DNA of 64,000 nt from Tragulus kanchil (GCA_022376925.1 JAIOJX010000003.1:41463874-41527873); one strand, 5' to 3'; shown: positions 10,422-22,629, counted from the stretch's first letter. Notes: generated from the letters alone by a model not told the origin. Translations and numbers: made by a program.

Positions 10422-13082
10422 GCCTTTGTACATTCTATTAATAGGAGCAGGCCCTGTGTGCATCAGAAATATTTCTAAAGGGTTTCTCCTATATCTCTCA
10501 TCTCCTGCTCTCTCTCATGTACACATGGGTACTCATGTGTGCAAACAAAAATGAAAATCCTTTACTCGTTCTAGCATTTTCCAATTTTTTTTCCAGCTCT
10601 TCATTTACCCTGTCACCATTTTAACACACATCCTATAATAAGCAGCAAATGTGTTATTGGCAGAGATAACAATGTGATATCAATTTACCACCAATTTGGC
10701 CTCAGAAATCTTTCTTATCTTTTTCTTGTTTGTGTGTGTGTGAGCTCTCAGAATCTTATTACAGAGAACACAATCCTTGACCAGAGAAAATGCTTCCAGA
10801 CAAATCTGCACCTGAATATCTTTGTACTAAATGTGTCTCTTGGATTCTTCCTGGTGTCCCACATCAGTAGATCAGATGGAGATCAAAATTACATTTATCT
10901 CACATGCTGACAAGGGAGAATGTGAAGGCCAAGTTTCCAAGGGAAGAAGGGGGACAGCTTACCGCTGTTCTAAAGATAAGCACAGTGGGGTGGAAACCAG
11001 TGGCAACAGGGGATATCTGAGGATTGGAAGGGAGAGAAATCAGTTCAGATCTTCCTGCTTCAGCAGCAGATGAGCAGGGCCCCTCTGAGTCCAGTAGAAA
11101 CCCACCTCCACACTGTTTCATGGTGTGGAAGCTTGTTGGCCATTGGGGTTATAAGACTCAAAGCTTGGAGGAGGGAGCCCTAACAAGATGTCCTTTTCCT
11201 TCCTGGGTCCTCTTGCACAGGGAAGATTCACCTCTCAGCTAGGAGAGCAATTCAGTATCATGTGCTACGGTGTTAGAAGCCAGGCACTCTGTGTTTATTT
11301 CTCTTGTTTTCATTCCTTCAACCAGTGGTTATTTCACAACCAAGCCTGAATATCAGGAGTAAATGCCCAGTGAAGTGCTTCATAAACTCCACAGTCTTAT
11401 GCCCCTAGACTACTGACCCACTGTATCTCATCTTCTGAAAATCTGAGATTAAATTCTGTTTTAAACTGTGTTTATTCTTTAGGGGAAAAAAAAGGTATGG
11501 GTATGCTGGTGTTGTAATTCTTTTAGTACCTCAGAATATGACCTTATTTGGTTTCGAACAGTGAATATAATATGCCTTCTAAAGGGTTTCTCCTATATCT
11601 CTCATCTCCTGCTCTCTCTCATGTACACATGGGTACTCATGTGTGCAAACAAAAATGAAAATCCTTTACTTGTTTTAGCATTTTCCAATTTTTTTTCCAG
11701 CTCTTCATTTACCCTGTCACCATTTTAACACACATCCTATAATAAGCAGCAAATGTGTTATTGGCAGAGATAACAATGTGATATCAATTTACCACCAATT
11801 TGGCCTCAGAAATCTTTCTTATCTTTTTCTTGTTTGTGTGTGTGTGAGCTCTCAGAATCTTATTACAGAGAACACAATCCTTGACCAGAGAAAATGCTTC
11901 CAGACAAATCTGCACCTGAATATCTTTGTACTAAATGTGTCTCTTGGATTCTTCCTGGTGTCCCACATCAGTAGATCAGATGGAGATCAAAATTACATTT
12001 ATCTCACATGCTGACAAGGGAGAATGTGAAGGCCAAGTTTCCAAGGGAAGAAGGGGGACAGCTTACCGCTGTTCTAAAGATAAGCACAGTGGGGTGGAAA
12101 CCAGTGGCAACAGGGGATATCTGAGGATTGGAAGGGAGAGAAATCAGTTCAGATCTTCCTGCTTCAGCAGCAGATGAGCAGGGCCCCTCTGAGTGCAGTA
12201 GAAACCCACCTCCACACTGTTTCATGGTGTGGAAGCTTGTTGGCCACTGGGGTTATAAGACTCAAAGCTTGGAGGAGGGAGCCCTAACAAGATGTCCTTT
12301 TCCTTCCTGGGTCCTCTTGCACAGGGAAGATTCACCTCTCAGCTAGGAGAGCAATTCAGTATCATGTGCTACGGTGTTAGAAGCCAGGCACTCTGTGTTT
12401 ATTTCTCTTGTTTTCATTCCTTCAACCAGTGGTTATTTCACAACCAAGCCTGAATATCAGGAGTAAATGCCCAGTGAAGTGCTTCATAAACTCCACAGTC
12501 TTATGCCCCTAGACTACTGACCCACTGTATCTCATCTTCTGAAAATCTGAGATTAAATTCTGTTTTAAACTGTGTTTATTCTTTAGGGGAAAAAAAAGGT
12601 ATGGGTATGCTGGTGTTGTAATTCTTTTAGTACCTCAGCATATGACCTTATTTGGTTTCGAACAGTGAATATAATATGCCTTCTATATACTAGGAACTCA
12701 AATCACCTTGCTTCCATTTGCCTTCTCTTCCACTTACTCCAATGAACAAATTTACCCAGTGCTCAAAAAATAAATACCTCACTGTGATTCAAATGCCTTT
12801 CCTACAAATGAGGATAATAATAGGACTTACTTTGACTTTGTGGTGTGCTTGTATGGATAAAATAATTATATATAAAGTGTGTAGTACTGACTCAGGTTCC
12901 CTGGAGCACTTGGTTGCTGTTAGCTGGTATTATCCTTAGCTCCCAGTGGGGACAATAACTTCCATTCAGTGACATAACTATTCATCTAAGGATAAAAAAA
13001 ATGCCAAAGGGAAAAATCTAACACGTGAAACACATTAGCATTTAAATAAGTGAATGATTATTTCATTTGGTGGTTTTGTCAT
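10422..13082. other. Repeat-poor stretch containing duplication 3
   Basis: Apart from the 1.1 kb duplication and a short TG run (near 10732 and 11836), no mobile element is recognised. Frames of 70-80 codons recur in both copies only because the DNA is duplicated; they lack domains and overlap on both strands. Confidence 0.6.
10473..12684 (+). repeat. Direct duplication 3 (two 1104 bp copies, head to tail)
   Basis: Copy 1 is about 10473-11580 and copy 2 about 11577-12684. They abut exactly, sharing the 4-base word TTCT at the outer left edge, the junction and the outer right edge. Roughly five substitutions separate the copies, for example near 10566/11670 and 11542/12646. Confidence 0.97.
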
Positions 13083-13432
13083 TGTTGTTCAGTCACTAAG
13101 TCATGTCTGACTCTTTGCAACCCCAGTGACTGTAGCATGCCAGGCTTCCCTGTCCTTCACTATCTCCTGGATAACTCATGTCCATTGAATTGGTAATGTC
13201 ATCCAACCATCTCATCCTCTGTCACCCCCGTCTCCTCCTGCCGTCAATTTTTCCGAGCATCAAGATCTTTTCCGATGGTCAGGTCTTTGCATCAGCTGGC
13301 CAAAGTATTGGAGCTTCAGCTTCAGCATTAGTCCTTCCAATGAATAGTCAGGGTTGACTTTTTTTTAGGATTGACTGGTTTGATTTTCTTGCTATCCAAG
13401 GGAATCTCAAGAGTCTTCCCTAGCACCATGAT
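13083..13432 (-). mobile_element. BovB (RTE) LINE 3' end
   Basis: The inverse of the BovB 3' region: tail 'tgttgttcagtcactaagtc' at 13085, then the inverse of the sequence encoding the end of the reverse-transcriptase protein ('gccaaagtattggagcttcagcttcagc' region near 13300). Several frame-breaking changes make it non-coding. Confidence 0.85.
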
Positions 13433-13526
13433 TTATTCATTCAACCTATTCATTCAGCTAAACTTTTTTTTTTCCATGTGGAGGGGCTGAACCCAGTACA
13501 TGATGCTTATTTAAGACAAACCAGTT

Positions 13527-13845
13527 GGGCTTCCCCTGGTGGTCCAGTGGGTAAGGACACCACCTTGCAGTGCAAGGGGCGCCGGTTTGATCCCTGGCCT
13601 GGGAAGATCCCACGTGCCGTGGAGCGGCTGGACCGATGTTTCCAATTACCGAGCCGGAGCTCTGGAGCACATGCGCCCAGAGTCGGTACTCTGCAGCAAG
13701 AGAGAGGCCACTGTGATGGGAGGCCCACAGGAGCCAAAGAACAAAGACGGATGAAAATAGATAAATGAAAGACCAATAGAAGTGGCCCGCCTGCTCCCCT
13801 GCCTCCCCAACCCGACCCCCGGCCAAAAATAAAATAATAAAAAAA
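13527..13845 (+). mobile_element. GC-rich tRNA-derived SINE, long 3' form
   Basis: Head 'gggcttcccctggtggtcca', A-box TGGTCCAGTGG at 13540-13550 and B-box GGTTTGATCCC at 13583-13593. The CpG-rich body is at 13610-13700, the C-rich 3' module at about 13787-13824, and the A-rich tail follows. Imperfect flanking words (GACAAACCAG before, GATAAACTAG after) may be the target-site duplication. Confidence 0.92.
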
Positions 13846-14664
13846 GATAAACTAGGGATCCAATATTACACCTTATAGCACCTCCCCCTCCAAGTCCTGT
13901 CTATGCAATTTCACCTCATACAGAAGGAGAAGGAAAAGTTCTTGAAGTGATATATGTGGGGATCCAGGAGTTCCTTCTAATTTCTGTGGAAGTAGACTGT
14001 GCTTGTGATGATAAATTTCTCCTCAGTTTGGAACCAATAGAGCCCCAGAGGTAAAGCCCCAGTACCTAAAACAAGAGCTTCAAAATGAGATCCCAAGTTA
14101 GGTTTCAGTTATTTCTCTTAGAAAGTAACTAAAAGGCAGAGATCAACTGACATCAACCTCCAAGTAAAGTATTTTTCTTGATTCAATATTATCAAAGGCT
14201 GTGGTTCAGAAATGTTCACATTTATACTAATTTCCATAATAGAATTAAAATGGAAAAGATTAAAAATAATGTTAAATAAGGAAGCAATGGGAGAAAAGCT
14301 TCAATATATTTCATCTCAGATATGTGCATGTATCACATGTACAAATTTCCATGACTTTGAAGAAATACTCTAGAAAAAGTAAAGAAAAACTTGCTTTTGC
14401 TTCAAATAATCTAAAGACTAATCAGCACAATTGGATAATTAACTAATTTCTCCATTTTATGTTTCTATTCAGCTTAGGTTTAGGCAGGCATCAATATAGT
14501 AGGAAATCTTTCCCTATGTAAAGCAAAAAATGTTGCCCACACAATCATGAATGGGTATCATTGCCAATGGATGAAAATCCCTCACGGGCAGCACTATTTA
14601 GGTAGCTCTATCACCATGGGAATGTTAGAATGGAGAACAGAAGGCATCTTGTAAAATGCTCACA
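13846..14664. other. AT-rich intergenic DNA
   Basis: No recognised repeat or gene between the SINE and duplication 4. Confidence 0.55.
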
Positions 14665-16843
14665 TGAGGGAGTGAACCTCGCCAACGCCACTGAAAAAGA
14701 AAACATTTCCCATTCTGCTTACACAGGTCAATCGTGGACACAACAGAGTTTTATTCCTTTTTACAGTCTAAAGGCAGCTTCTGTGTTTGAGATCTTCCAT
14801 ACATCACCCAGTAACTCCAACATAGACTTTGCTTCCTCATGGAAACTTCTCCTCAGGTTACAAAGTACACGAAAACAAGAAGGAAGGTGCCAGGTGGGGG
14901 AATTCCACTCTCTAGCTGGTTCACTTGTATAATCTCAACAACAGTGACATTGATCAGATTTACTCCTATGGGAAAGTTAACAGGAGATGGAATTATTGCC
15001 CAGTGGTAAAGGCGGACTTCCACATCTCTATTTTGGGAATAAATACTCTTTAAGACATCCTTGAAGTGAATGATTAACACACAGACGGCCAAACGACAAG
15101 ATTTGCACATGTGCACAGTGAAGCTTCCCATCTTCCAGCTCAGCTTAAAGTCTCTATGTTCCAGAATGCATCTAAAAGGGCTCCCAAGTGAGGCATTTCT
15201 GGTTGATCTGAGGTTTCTGCTAGTAGTCTAAATAGAAACGGAACTTTACCATTTATCTGTATTTGTCTCAGATTTTTGTAAAAGAGCAATTTCATTGCAG
15301 CTATGAGAGCATTTGCCAGTGTATTTAATCTAAATGGGGGCAAGTTGGGTATAAAACCCTGAAAGGAAGCACATCTTACATAATTTTGCCATATGAACTT
15401 CCTTATGCATTATTTTCTTTAACAAAATTTTGTTCTGCCTAGGAACATAAGTTGAGAAGCAAGGTGACAATGACTAAGCTGAGCCTAGAAAAAATGTGAT
15501 TAGACACAATGATGCCAATTTTTAAAATAAAATTAAATGAATCTCAAGGATCTTACCCACTTCATGTGTAACTGTAATATGGATCCTTCTCCTGGCCTGA
15601 GAGAGAGTGGGGTTTCACACTGCAGGTTTTGGAGAAAGACAGCTGGAGATAGAAACTCAGGTTGTCATTCTTGATCTGTGATCATACAGTATTTAACCTC
15701 TTGGGGTATCAGTTTCTTCGTCTCTAAATCTGACAACAAATCCCCTCTACCTGAGGGAGTGAACCTCGCCAACGCCACTGAAAAAGAAAACATTTCCCAT
15801 TCTGCTTACACAGGTCAATCGTGGACACAACAGAGTTTTATTCCTTTTTACAGTCTAAAGGCAGCTTCTGTGTTTGAGATCTTCCATACATCACCCAGTA
15901 ACTCCAACATAGACTTTGCTTCCTCATGGAAACTTCTCCTCAGGTTACAAAGTACACGAAAACAAGAAGGAAGGTGCCAGGTGGGGGAATTCCACTCTCT
16001 AGCTGGTTCACTTGTATAATCTCAACAACAGTGACATTGATCAGATTTACTCCTATGGGAAAGTTAACAGGAGATGGAATTATTGCCCAGTGGTAAAGGC
16101 GGACTTCCACATCTCTATTTTGGGAATAAATACTCTTTAAGACATCCTTGAAGTGAATGATTAACACACAGACGGCCAAACGACAAGATTTGCACATGTG
16201 CACAGTGAAGCTTCCCATCTTCCAGCTCAGCTTAAAGTCTCTATGTTCCAGAATGCATCTAAAAGGGCTCCCAAGTGAGGCATTTCTGGTTGATCTGAGG
16301 TTTCTGCTAGTAGTCTAAATAGAAACGGAACTTTACCATTTATCTGTATTTGTCTCAGATTTTTGTAAAAGAGCAATTTCATTGCAGCTATGAGAGCATT
16401 TGCCAGTGTATTTAATCTAAATGGGGGCAAGTTGGGTATAAAACCCTGAAAGGAAGCACATCTTACATAATTTTGCCATATGAACTTCCTTATGCATTAT
16501 TTTCTTTAACAAAATTTTGTTCTGCCTAGGAACATAAGTTGAGAAGCAAGGTGACAATGACTAAGCTGAGCCTAGAAAAAATGTGATTAGACACAATGAT
16601 GCCAATTTTTAAAATAAAATTAAATGAATCTCAAGGATCTTACCCACTTCATGTGTAACTGTAATATGGATCCTTCTCCTGGCCTGAGAGAGAGTGGGGT
16701 TTCACACTGCAGGTTTTGGAGAAAGACAGCTGGAGATAGAAACTCAGGTTGTCATTCTTGATCTGTGATCATACAGTATTTAACCTCTTGGGGTATCAGT
16801 TTCTTCGTCTCTAAATCTGACAACAAATCACCTCTACCTGAGG
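14665..16843 (+). repeat. Direct duplication 4 (two 1087 bp copies, head to tail)
   Basis: Copy 1 is 14665-15751 and copy 2 is 15752-16838, with TGAGG shared at the left edge, junction and right edge. The only difference I saw is one C/A substitution about 12 bases from the internal junction. Confidence 0.97.
14853..15343 (-). other. Open minus-strand region of unknown nature (copy 1)
   Basis: Two adjacent minus-strand frames of 92 and 67 codons lie in different phases (15131-14853 and 15343-15140). I recognise no family. They recur unchanged at 15940-16430 because of duplication 4, so repetition is not evidence of selection. A degraded retrocopy is possible but unproven. Confidence 0.25.
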
Positions 16844-16870
16844 TTGAGAGTATTAAAAGAAATACCTGAA

Positions 16871-17178
16871 AAGTCTTCCCTGGTAACTCAGCTGGTAAAG
16901 AATATGCCTGAAATACCAGAGACGCCAGTTCGATCATTGGGTTGGGAAAATTCCCTGCAGAAGGAATAGGCTACCCACTCCAGTATTCTTGGTCTTCCCT
17001 GGTGGCTCAGAAAGTAAAGAATCCACCTGCTGTGTGGGAGACCAGGGTTTGATCCTTGGATTGGGAAGATCCCCTGGAGAAGGGAACAGCTACCCACTCC
17101 AGTATTTTTGCCTGGAGAATTCCATGGACAAGAGTAGCCTGGCTAGCTACAATCCATAGGGTCACAAAGAAGGACTTA
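16871..17178 (+). mobile_element. Bov-A2 type dimeric SINE
   Basis: Two head units start at 16873 ('gtcttccctggtaactcag') and about 16992 ('gtcttccctggtggctcag'). Each is followed by the 'cccactccagtattcttg' block, and then a single tail ends near 17178. Confidence 0.9.
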
Positions 17179-17261
17179 AGAAAGTGGCTTTCATATAGGA
17201 GATGCAAAATAAATATTAGCTTATATTATTCAAAAATAAAGGAAATAAGTCTATTGAGAAT

Positions 17262-17438
17262 GTTGAAAAGTTAGTTGCTCAGTTGTGTCCACCTGTAGCC
17301 CACCAGGCTCCTCTATCCATGGAATTCAGGCAAGAATATTGGAGTGGGAAATTATTCCTTACTCCAAGGGATATTCCCAACCCAAACATTGAATCCAGGT
17401 CTTCAGATTCTTTACCCTCTAAGCCATCAGGTAAGCCC
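17262..17438 (-). mobile_element. Bov-A SINE, diverged
   Basis: Minus-strand element with 'tagcccaccaggctcctct' near 17295 and the head ending 'atcaggtaagccc' at 17438. Internal deletions make it shorter than usual. Confidence 0.8.
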
Positions 17439-17610
17439 ATTACTGACTTTCTAATAGCAATGTGAAATGTAAGTGACATTGGGAATCTATATGTATATAT
17501 TAACTAACGATGCTGTGTGTATTTAGAATGCAGTAAATCTGGACAGATCTGTAGGATAGCAAAGGAGAACGCTTTAAGGCTGGGATGAATCCTATGAAAA
17601 GACTCATCTT

Positions 17611-17745
17611 GGGACTTCCCTGATGATCGTGGTGTTCAGACTCTGTGCTCCCAAACCAGGGGTGTGAGTTTGATCCTTGGTGGCAGAAGTAAGACTCCAC
17701 ATGCACCACAGAGCAGCCGAAAAAAATAAATAAAAATTAAAAAAA
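17611..17745 (+). mobile_element. CHR-type tRNA SINE, short form
   Basis: Begins 'gggacttccctgatgatcgt' and has a degenerate B-box 'gagtttgatcc' near 17667. It ends in an A-rich tail with AAATAAATAAA after 17720. This type is shared by ruminants and cetaceans. Confidence 0.78.
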
Positions 17746-17908
17746 TATAAAACAAAATAGCCACTGTAACAAAATGAAGATTCATCCTACGTATTAAAGA
17801 ATGACTCAAGGACACAGGGCTGATGTTGGGACTGGAGAAGGGATTGTATGAACCACTCACATCTACCCCTCAGATACATGACCTTGCTCCTAAAGAATAC
17901 TTGACCCA

Positions 17909-18240
17909 GGGCTTCCCCTGGTGGTCTGGTGGATAAGGGCACCGCCTTGCAGTGCAAGGGGCGCCGGTTTGATCCCTGGCCTGGGAAGATCCCACGTGCC
18001 CCGGAGCGGCTGGACCGATGTGTCCAATTGCCGAGCCGGAGCTCTGGCGCGCATGCGCCCAGAGCCAGCGCTCTGCGACGACAGACGCTACCGCGATGGG
18101 AGGCCCACAGGAGCCAAAAGAACAAAGACGGACGAAAATAGAGAAATGAAGGACCAATGGAAGTGGCCCACCCGCTCCCATCCCTCCCCAACCCGACCCC
18201 CGCCCAAAAAAGAAATAAATAAATAATTAAAAAAAAAAAA
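17909..18240 (+). mobile_element. GC-rich tRNA-derived SINE, long 3' form, perfect TSD
   Basis: Flanked by perfect 17-base target-site duplications at 17892-17908 and 18241-18257 (AAAGAATACTTGACCCA). A-box-like TGGTCTGGTGG at 17922-17932, B-box GGTTTGATCCC at 17966-17976, and the C-rich module at about 18168-18205. A clean A-rich tail follows. It keeps many CpGs (near 18002-18092), which suggests a young insertion. Confidence 0.95.
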
Positions 18241-18257
18241 AAAGAATACTTGACCCA

Positions 18258-19114
18258 AAGGCATGGTGTGGCAATAAAAAGGACACAAAATCAAACAAGG
18301 CAAAGTAAGTGGGAACGAATTTACTAAAATTTGGTTGAAATGTTAAGAGTGCAAAGTGGCAGCCTGGGTCCAGCAGCATTGGCAATGACAAAAGATGTGG
18401 CCAGGGACTCTGCAAGATAAGCCAGCCTTACAGAGAAATCCATGTCCTGGATGTGACGAGCTTCAGGACAGACACTGCAGACAACTGAAATGCGGCATGA
18501 TCAGTGGGCACTGGTGAGGGATTATTCTGAAGGCATCAGCAACATGACTGACGTGATCATTGGCAGTAACATCTCTATATGAAAGGATTCCTCCACAGAG
18601 ACCCTGAGCAGGAAAGAAGGAAATGATGGCTGTCAACATAGCAAAAAAGAGGAACTACTGGCTGAGGTGAAATCACCCTGGTGGTTCAGAATTGTCTATG
18701 CCAATTGCTGTCATGAACCCTAGAAAAGACACCCTCCCACCCAGGCGGATACCTGTGGTTCAACATGTGATGCTCATCCAGCAGAACTTTTGGGTGTCTG
18801 TTCCCACCAGGACCACCTTAAGGAGTCCAGGAAGACATCCTGGTTGGAAACATTTACAACAAGCAAATCCATCTAATTTTAAATATTCTCATAATGCTTT
18901 TAATTGAACTTTTCACTTAGAGCGAAAAGTTTGCAGTCCTTCAGTAAATAAGTTCCTTTGTCTCTGACCCAGGAGTCTCATGCATTTCGTCAGCATTCAT
19001 GAAATCATGGTGGGTTACATGCAAATATGATAACATCTCAAACCCTTTACAGTCCTTGATAGTGTTCAAGATCATTCCTGTTAGGGAGGCAAAAGACAAT
19101 GAGTTACCACTACA
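18258..19114. other. Unassigned DNA within duplication 5
   Basis: Not recognised as any repeat family. A plus-strand frame of 71 codons at 18692-18907 has a second version at 19772-19999 that differs at its end by an indel, which argues against coding constraint. Confidence 0.45.
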
Positions 19115-20469
19115 GATCTATTAGAATCCTAAAGTTTAACCAAAAAAAAAAAAAGAGCAAGCACTGGTAAGGTTGCAGAACAACTGAAACTGGTAGAAAT
19201 ACAAAACTGGAACAGCCACCTTGGAAAACAGTTTGCAGTTTCTTGTAGAGTTAAATACAAGTATGACCTGTTATAGCAACCCCACCCATAGGCAAGTATT
19301 AAATCTAAAAGCATCGAATCTTATAGTCACACAAAAACCTGCTCACAAATGCTAATAGCTGTTCTATTGATAATTGCCCCCAATTTTAAGTGGAACGAAT
19401 TTACTAAAATTTGGTTGAAATGTTAAGAGTGCAAAGTGGCAACCTGGGTCCAGCAGCATTGGCAATGACAAAAGATGTGGCCAGGGACTCTGCAAGATAA
19501 GCCAGCCTTACAGAGAAATCCATGTCCTGGATGTGACGAGCTTCAGGACAGACACTGCAGACAACTGAAATGCGGCATGATCAGTGGGCACTGGTGAGGG
19601 ATTATTCTGAAGGCATCAGCAACATGACTGACGTGATCATTGGCAGTAACATCTCTATATGAAAGGATTCCTCCACAGAGACCCTGAGCAGGAAAGAAGG
19701 AAATGATGGCTGTCAACATAGCAAAAAAGAGGAACTACTGGCTGAGGTGAAATCACCCTGGTGGTTCAGAATTGTCTATGCCAATTGCTGTCATGAACCC
19801 TAGAAAAGACACCCTCCCACCCAGGCGGATACCTGTGGTTCAACATGTGATGCTCATCCAGCAGAACTTTTGGGTGTCTGTTCCCACCAGGACCACCTTA
19901 AGGAGTCCAGGAAGACATCCTGGTTGGAAACATTTACAACAAGCAAATCCATCTAATTTTAAATATTCTCATAATGCTATAATTGAACTTTTCACTTAGA
20001 GCGAAAAGTTTGCAGTCCTTCAGTAAATAAGTTCCTTTGTCTCTGACCCAGGAGTCTCATGCATTTCGTCAGCATTCATGAAATCATGGTGGGTTACATG
20101 CAAATATGATAACATCTCAAACCCTTTACAGTCCTTGATAGTGTTCAAGATCATTCCTGTTAGGGAGGCAAAAGACAATGAGTTACCACTACAGATCTAT
20201 TAGAATCCTAAAGTTTAACCAAAAAAAAAAAAAGAGCAAGCACTGGTAAGGTTGCAGAACAACTGAAACTGGTAGAAATACAAAACTGGAACAGCCACCT
20301 TGGAAAACAGTTTGCAGTTTCTTGTAGAGTTAAATACAAGTATGACCTGTTATAGCAACCCCACCCATAGGCAAGTATTAAATCTAAAAGCATCGAATCT
20401 TATAGTCACACAAAAACCTGCTCACAAATGCTAATAACTGTTCTATTGATAATTGCCCCCAATTTTAAG
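18312..20469 (+). repeat. Direct duplication 5 (two ~1080 bp copies, head to tail)
   Basis: Copy 1 is about 18312-19391 and copy 2 about 19392-20469, with TAAGTGG-like homology at the junction. The L1 ORF2 3' segment at the end of copy 1 stops at the junction. The same segment in copy 2 runs on into the rest of the L1. Confidence 0.97.
19115..19391 (+). mobile_element. L1 ORF2 3' fragment, cut by duplication junction
   Basis: Diverged L1 sequence ('aactggaacagccaccttggaaaac' region near 19206, then 'cctgctcacaaatgctaatagc'). It stops at the junction at 19391, and the next part of the L1 is found only after 20469. Confidence 0.75.
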
Positions 20470-20875
20470 CAGCCCAAATGTTCTTCAGTGGCTTCAATAG
20501 ATAAAGTATGGTACATATTTATACCATGGGATACTATATGGCAATACAGAAGGAATGAACTAAAGAACACAGAACAAGTTGACTGAATCTCAAAGGCATT
20601 ACAATGAATGAAAAAAACCAAGTTTTGAAAGATTACATACTGTTTGATTCCATTTATATGCCATTCTCCCAAAGTCAAAGAACAGATCAGTGATCGACAA
20701 GGGTTAAGCATGTGGGGAAATTGTGACTACGAATGGATAAAATAAGTTTTAGGAGGATAATGAAACTGTTCTGTACCCTGACTGTGGTAGTGATTCCATG
20801 AATCTGTCTATGTGTTAAGATTCATACAATGGTACAAAACAGTTTTAGTGTATAATATTTTAAAAAAGAAAATTT
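20195..20875 (+). mobile_element. L1 ORF2 end and 3' UTR, continuous copy
   Basis: Starts as the duplicate of 19115-19391, then continues uninterrupted through 'atgttcttcagtggcttcaa' (about 20478), the 'ggtacatatttataccatggg' block and a 3' UTR to about 20875. This is the original order. Confidence 0.78.
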
Positions 20876-21082
20876 AAAAACTTCACTAAAATTCTCATCA
20901 ATGTAATCCTATCAACTCTCTCATAAGTTAAAATAAAACCAATGTATTTTTTTTTGAGAAATAATTAATGCATGGTGAAATACACAGATCTTAATTGTAC
21001 AGGCCTGCAAGTTTTGACAAACAAAACAGGTGCATAACTTCTGGCATACAACTCTAGATCTTTCTTTTGAGAAACATGCCTT

Positions 21083-21276
21083 TTTAAAAAATTTATTTTT
21101 ATTGAAATATAGTTGAATTATAATGCTAGTTACTGTTGTACAGCCAAGTGACTTATACACACACACACACATGTATATATATATATATGTATATATGTAT
21201 ATGTATATATACTCTTCTTCATTTTGGCTTATCACAGGCTACTGAATATAGTTCCTTGTTTCCTTGTGCTATTCAG
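21083..21276 (-). mobile_element. L1 3' UTR fragment with CA/TA microsatellite
   Basis: The inverse L1 3' end ('tattgaaatatagttgaattataatg', near 21099) is followed by a (CA)n-(TA)n-(GTAT)n tract at about 21157-21210 and 'gaatatagttccttg' near 21245. A small frame here that starts in a run of Ile/Tyr codons is just the microsatellite. Confidence 0.75.
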
Positions 21277-21478
21277 CATTGTAGCTTATTGCTAAAGAGT
21301 CTGCTTGCCAAGTAGGAGTCATGAGTTTGACCCCTGGGTCAGAAAAATTACCTGGAAAAGGAAATGGTAACCAACTCCAGTATTCTTGCCTGGGAAATCT
21401 TGGGGATAGAGGAGCCTGATGGGCTACAGTTCATGTGGTTGCAAAAATTCAGATGTGAGCTGGTGAGTAAACAGCAGC
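21277..21478 (+). mobile_element. Bov-tA SINE, head degenerate
   Basis: The 'gctaaagagtctgcttgcc' head remnant near 21290 and the 'ccaactccagtattcttgcctgg' block near 21371 identify it. Duplication 6 starts inside it at 21395. Confidence 0.82.
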
Positions 21479-21986
21479 AGAAGGAGTTATATAGTAGCAA
21501 CTTGCACTAATTAGAGAAACATGCCTCTTCATTGTCATTTTCTTATACTGTACGCTATGATAGCACATTTCAGTGATGTTATGATATTATCTTTTCTTCT
21601 TATTTTATATGTTTGTTCTATATACTGTATCATTTACTGAAGAGTAAAAGGCAATAACTTTCAGTTAATTCATCTGACTGGAATGAATACTTTAAGGTAG
21701 TACTTTTTCTATTTCCTCCATAATAAGACTCTACATTTTGATTATTTTTAATATTATACATACAGCCATGTTATCATAGCTTGCAGAAAGTTTCAATGGT
21801 TGCACTAAAACTTTAAGAATTCAATGGTAAGCATTGATACTATTCAACCTGCTGGAATAAAGTATAATAAAACATAATAAAAATACTTTTTTATATAAAT
21901 ACATAGTGAAAGAAAAAGCTTTATAACATTTATCTTTTTATGTACCTATGAATCTTTCAAATATACTAATAAAAATAAAGTTTTTT

Positions 21987-22242
21987 GGGCTTCCCTGGTG
22001 ATCCAGTGGGTAAAGAGTCCACCTTGCTGTGCAAGGGGCACTGGTTCAATCCCTTGCCCAGGAATATCCCACGTGCCAAGAAGCGGCTTGACCGGTGTGT
22101 CGGTTGCTAGCTGGCACTCTGGAGCACAGGCGCCCAGAGCCAGTGCTCTGCAAAAAGAGAGAACACTGCGATGGGAGGCCCACAAATGCCAGAGAATAAA
22201 GATGGATGAAAAATAAATGATGACTTAAAGGCAAAAAAAAAA
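21987..22242 (+). mobile_element. GC-rich tRNA-derived SINE, short 3' form
   Basis: Head 'gggcttccctggtgatccag' with the CpG-containing body 'aagaagcggcttgaccgg' near 22078. It ends soon after 'gatggatgaaaaataaatga' with an A run, without the C-rich module. The B-box is changed (ggttcaatccc). Confidence 0.9.
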
Positions 22243-22552
22243 AGGTCTCCCCTTAAAAAAAAATAGTTTTCTAACCAGTACAATTAAGAAAATGTACAGA
22301 AGTTTAATAACCAATAACTGTTCGCATGATATACCTAAAGCCTGACCAAAAAGAAAAAAAACAAACATCCAACTAAATGGCCAAGAGAGTCATAAGTAAA
22401 CATTGAAGCTTATTTTAGCCAGACTCAAATGAATTTATAGTCAGAGAAACAGGTAATCAAATAGCTTTAATAGAACATAAATAGCTATAATAAATTTTAT
22501 TTAAAGACGGTGAGAACTAAATAGGAGCCCATTCAAAAAGCACAACTTTTAC

Positions 22553-22629
22553 AAATCTTGGGGATAGAGGCTGAGGCTAGTTCATGTGGTTGCAAAAATT
22601 CAGATGTGAGCTGGTGAGTAAACAGCAGC
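22553..22629 (+). mobile_element. Truncated, deleted second copy of the 21277-21478 SINE
   Basis: Starts at the duplication boundary and has lost bases between 22570 and 22581 compared with copy 1. Confidence 0.82.

Noticed and set aside
10674..12346. Repeated open frames as a tandem gene family
   Set aside because: The identical frames on both strands reflect nucleotide duplication, not protein conservation. No signal, domain or splice context.
13458..13826. Open frames of 70-134 codons at 13.5, 17.8-18.2, 36.2-36.6 and 49.5 kb
   Set aside because: All are different reading frames through the GC-rich tRNA SINE, which has few stop codons because of its composition. The peptides are similar only because the repeat is.
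14853..16430. Repeated 92- and 67-codon minus-strand frames as a conserved two-copy gene
   Set aside because: The repetition is due to the 1.1 kb duplication of all sequence here, the two frames are out of phase, and no family is recognised.
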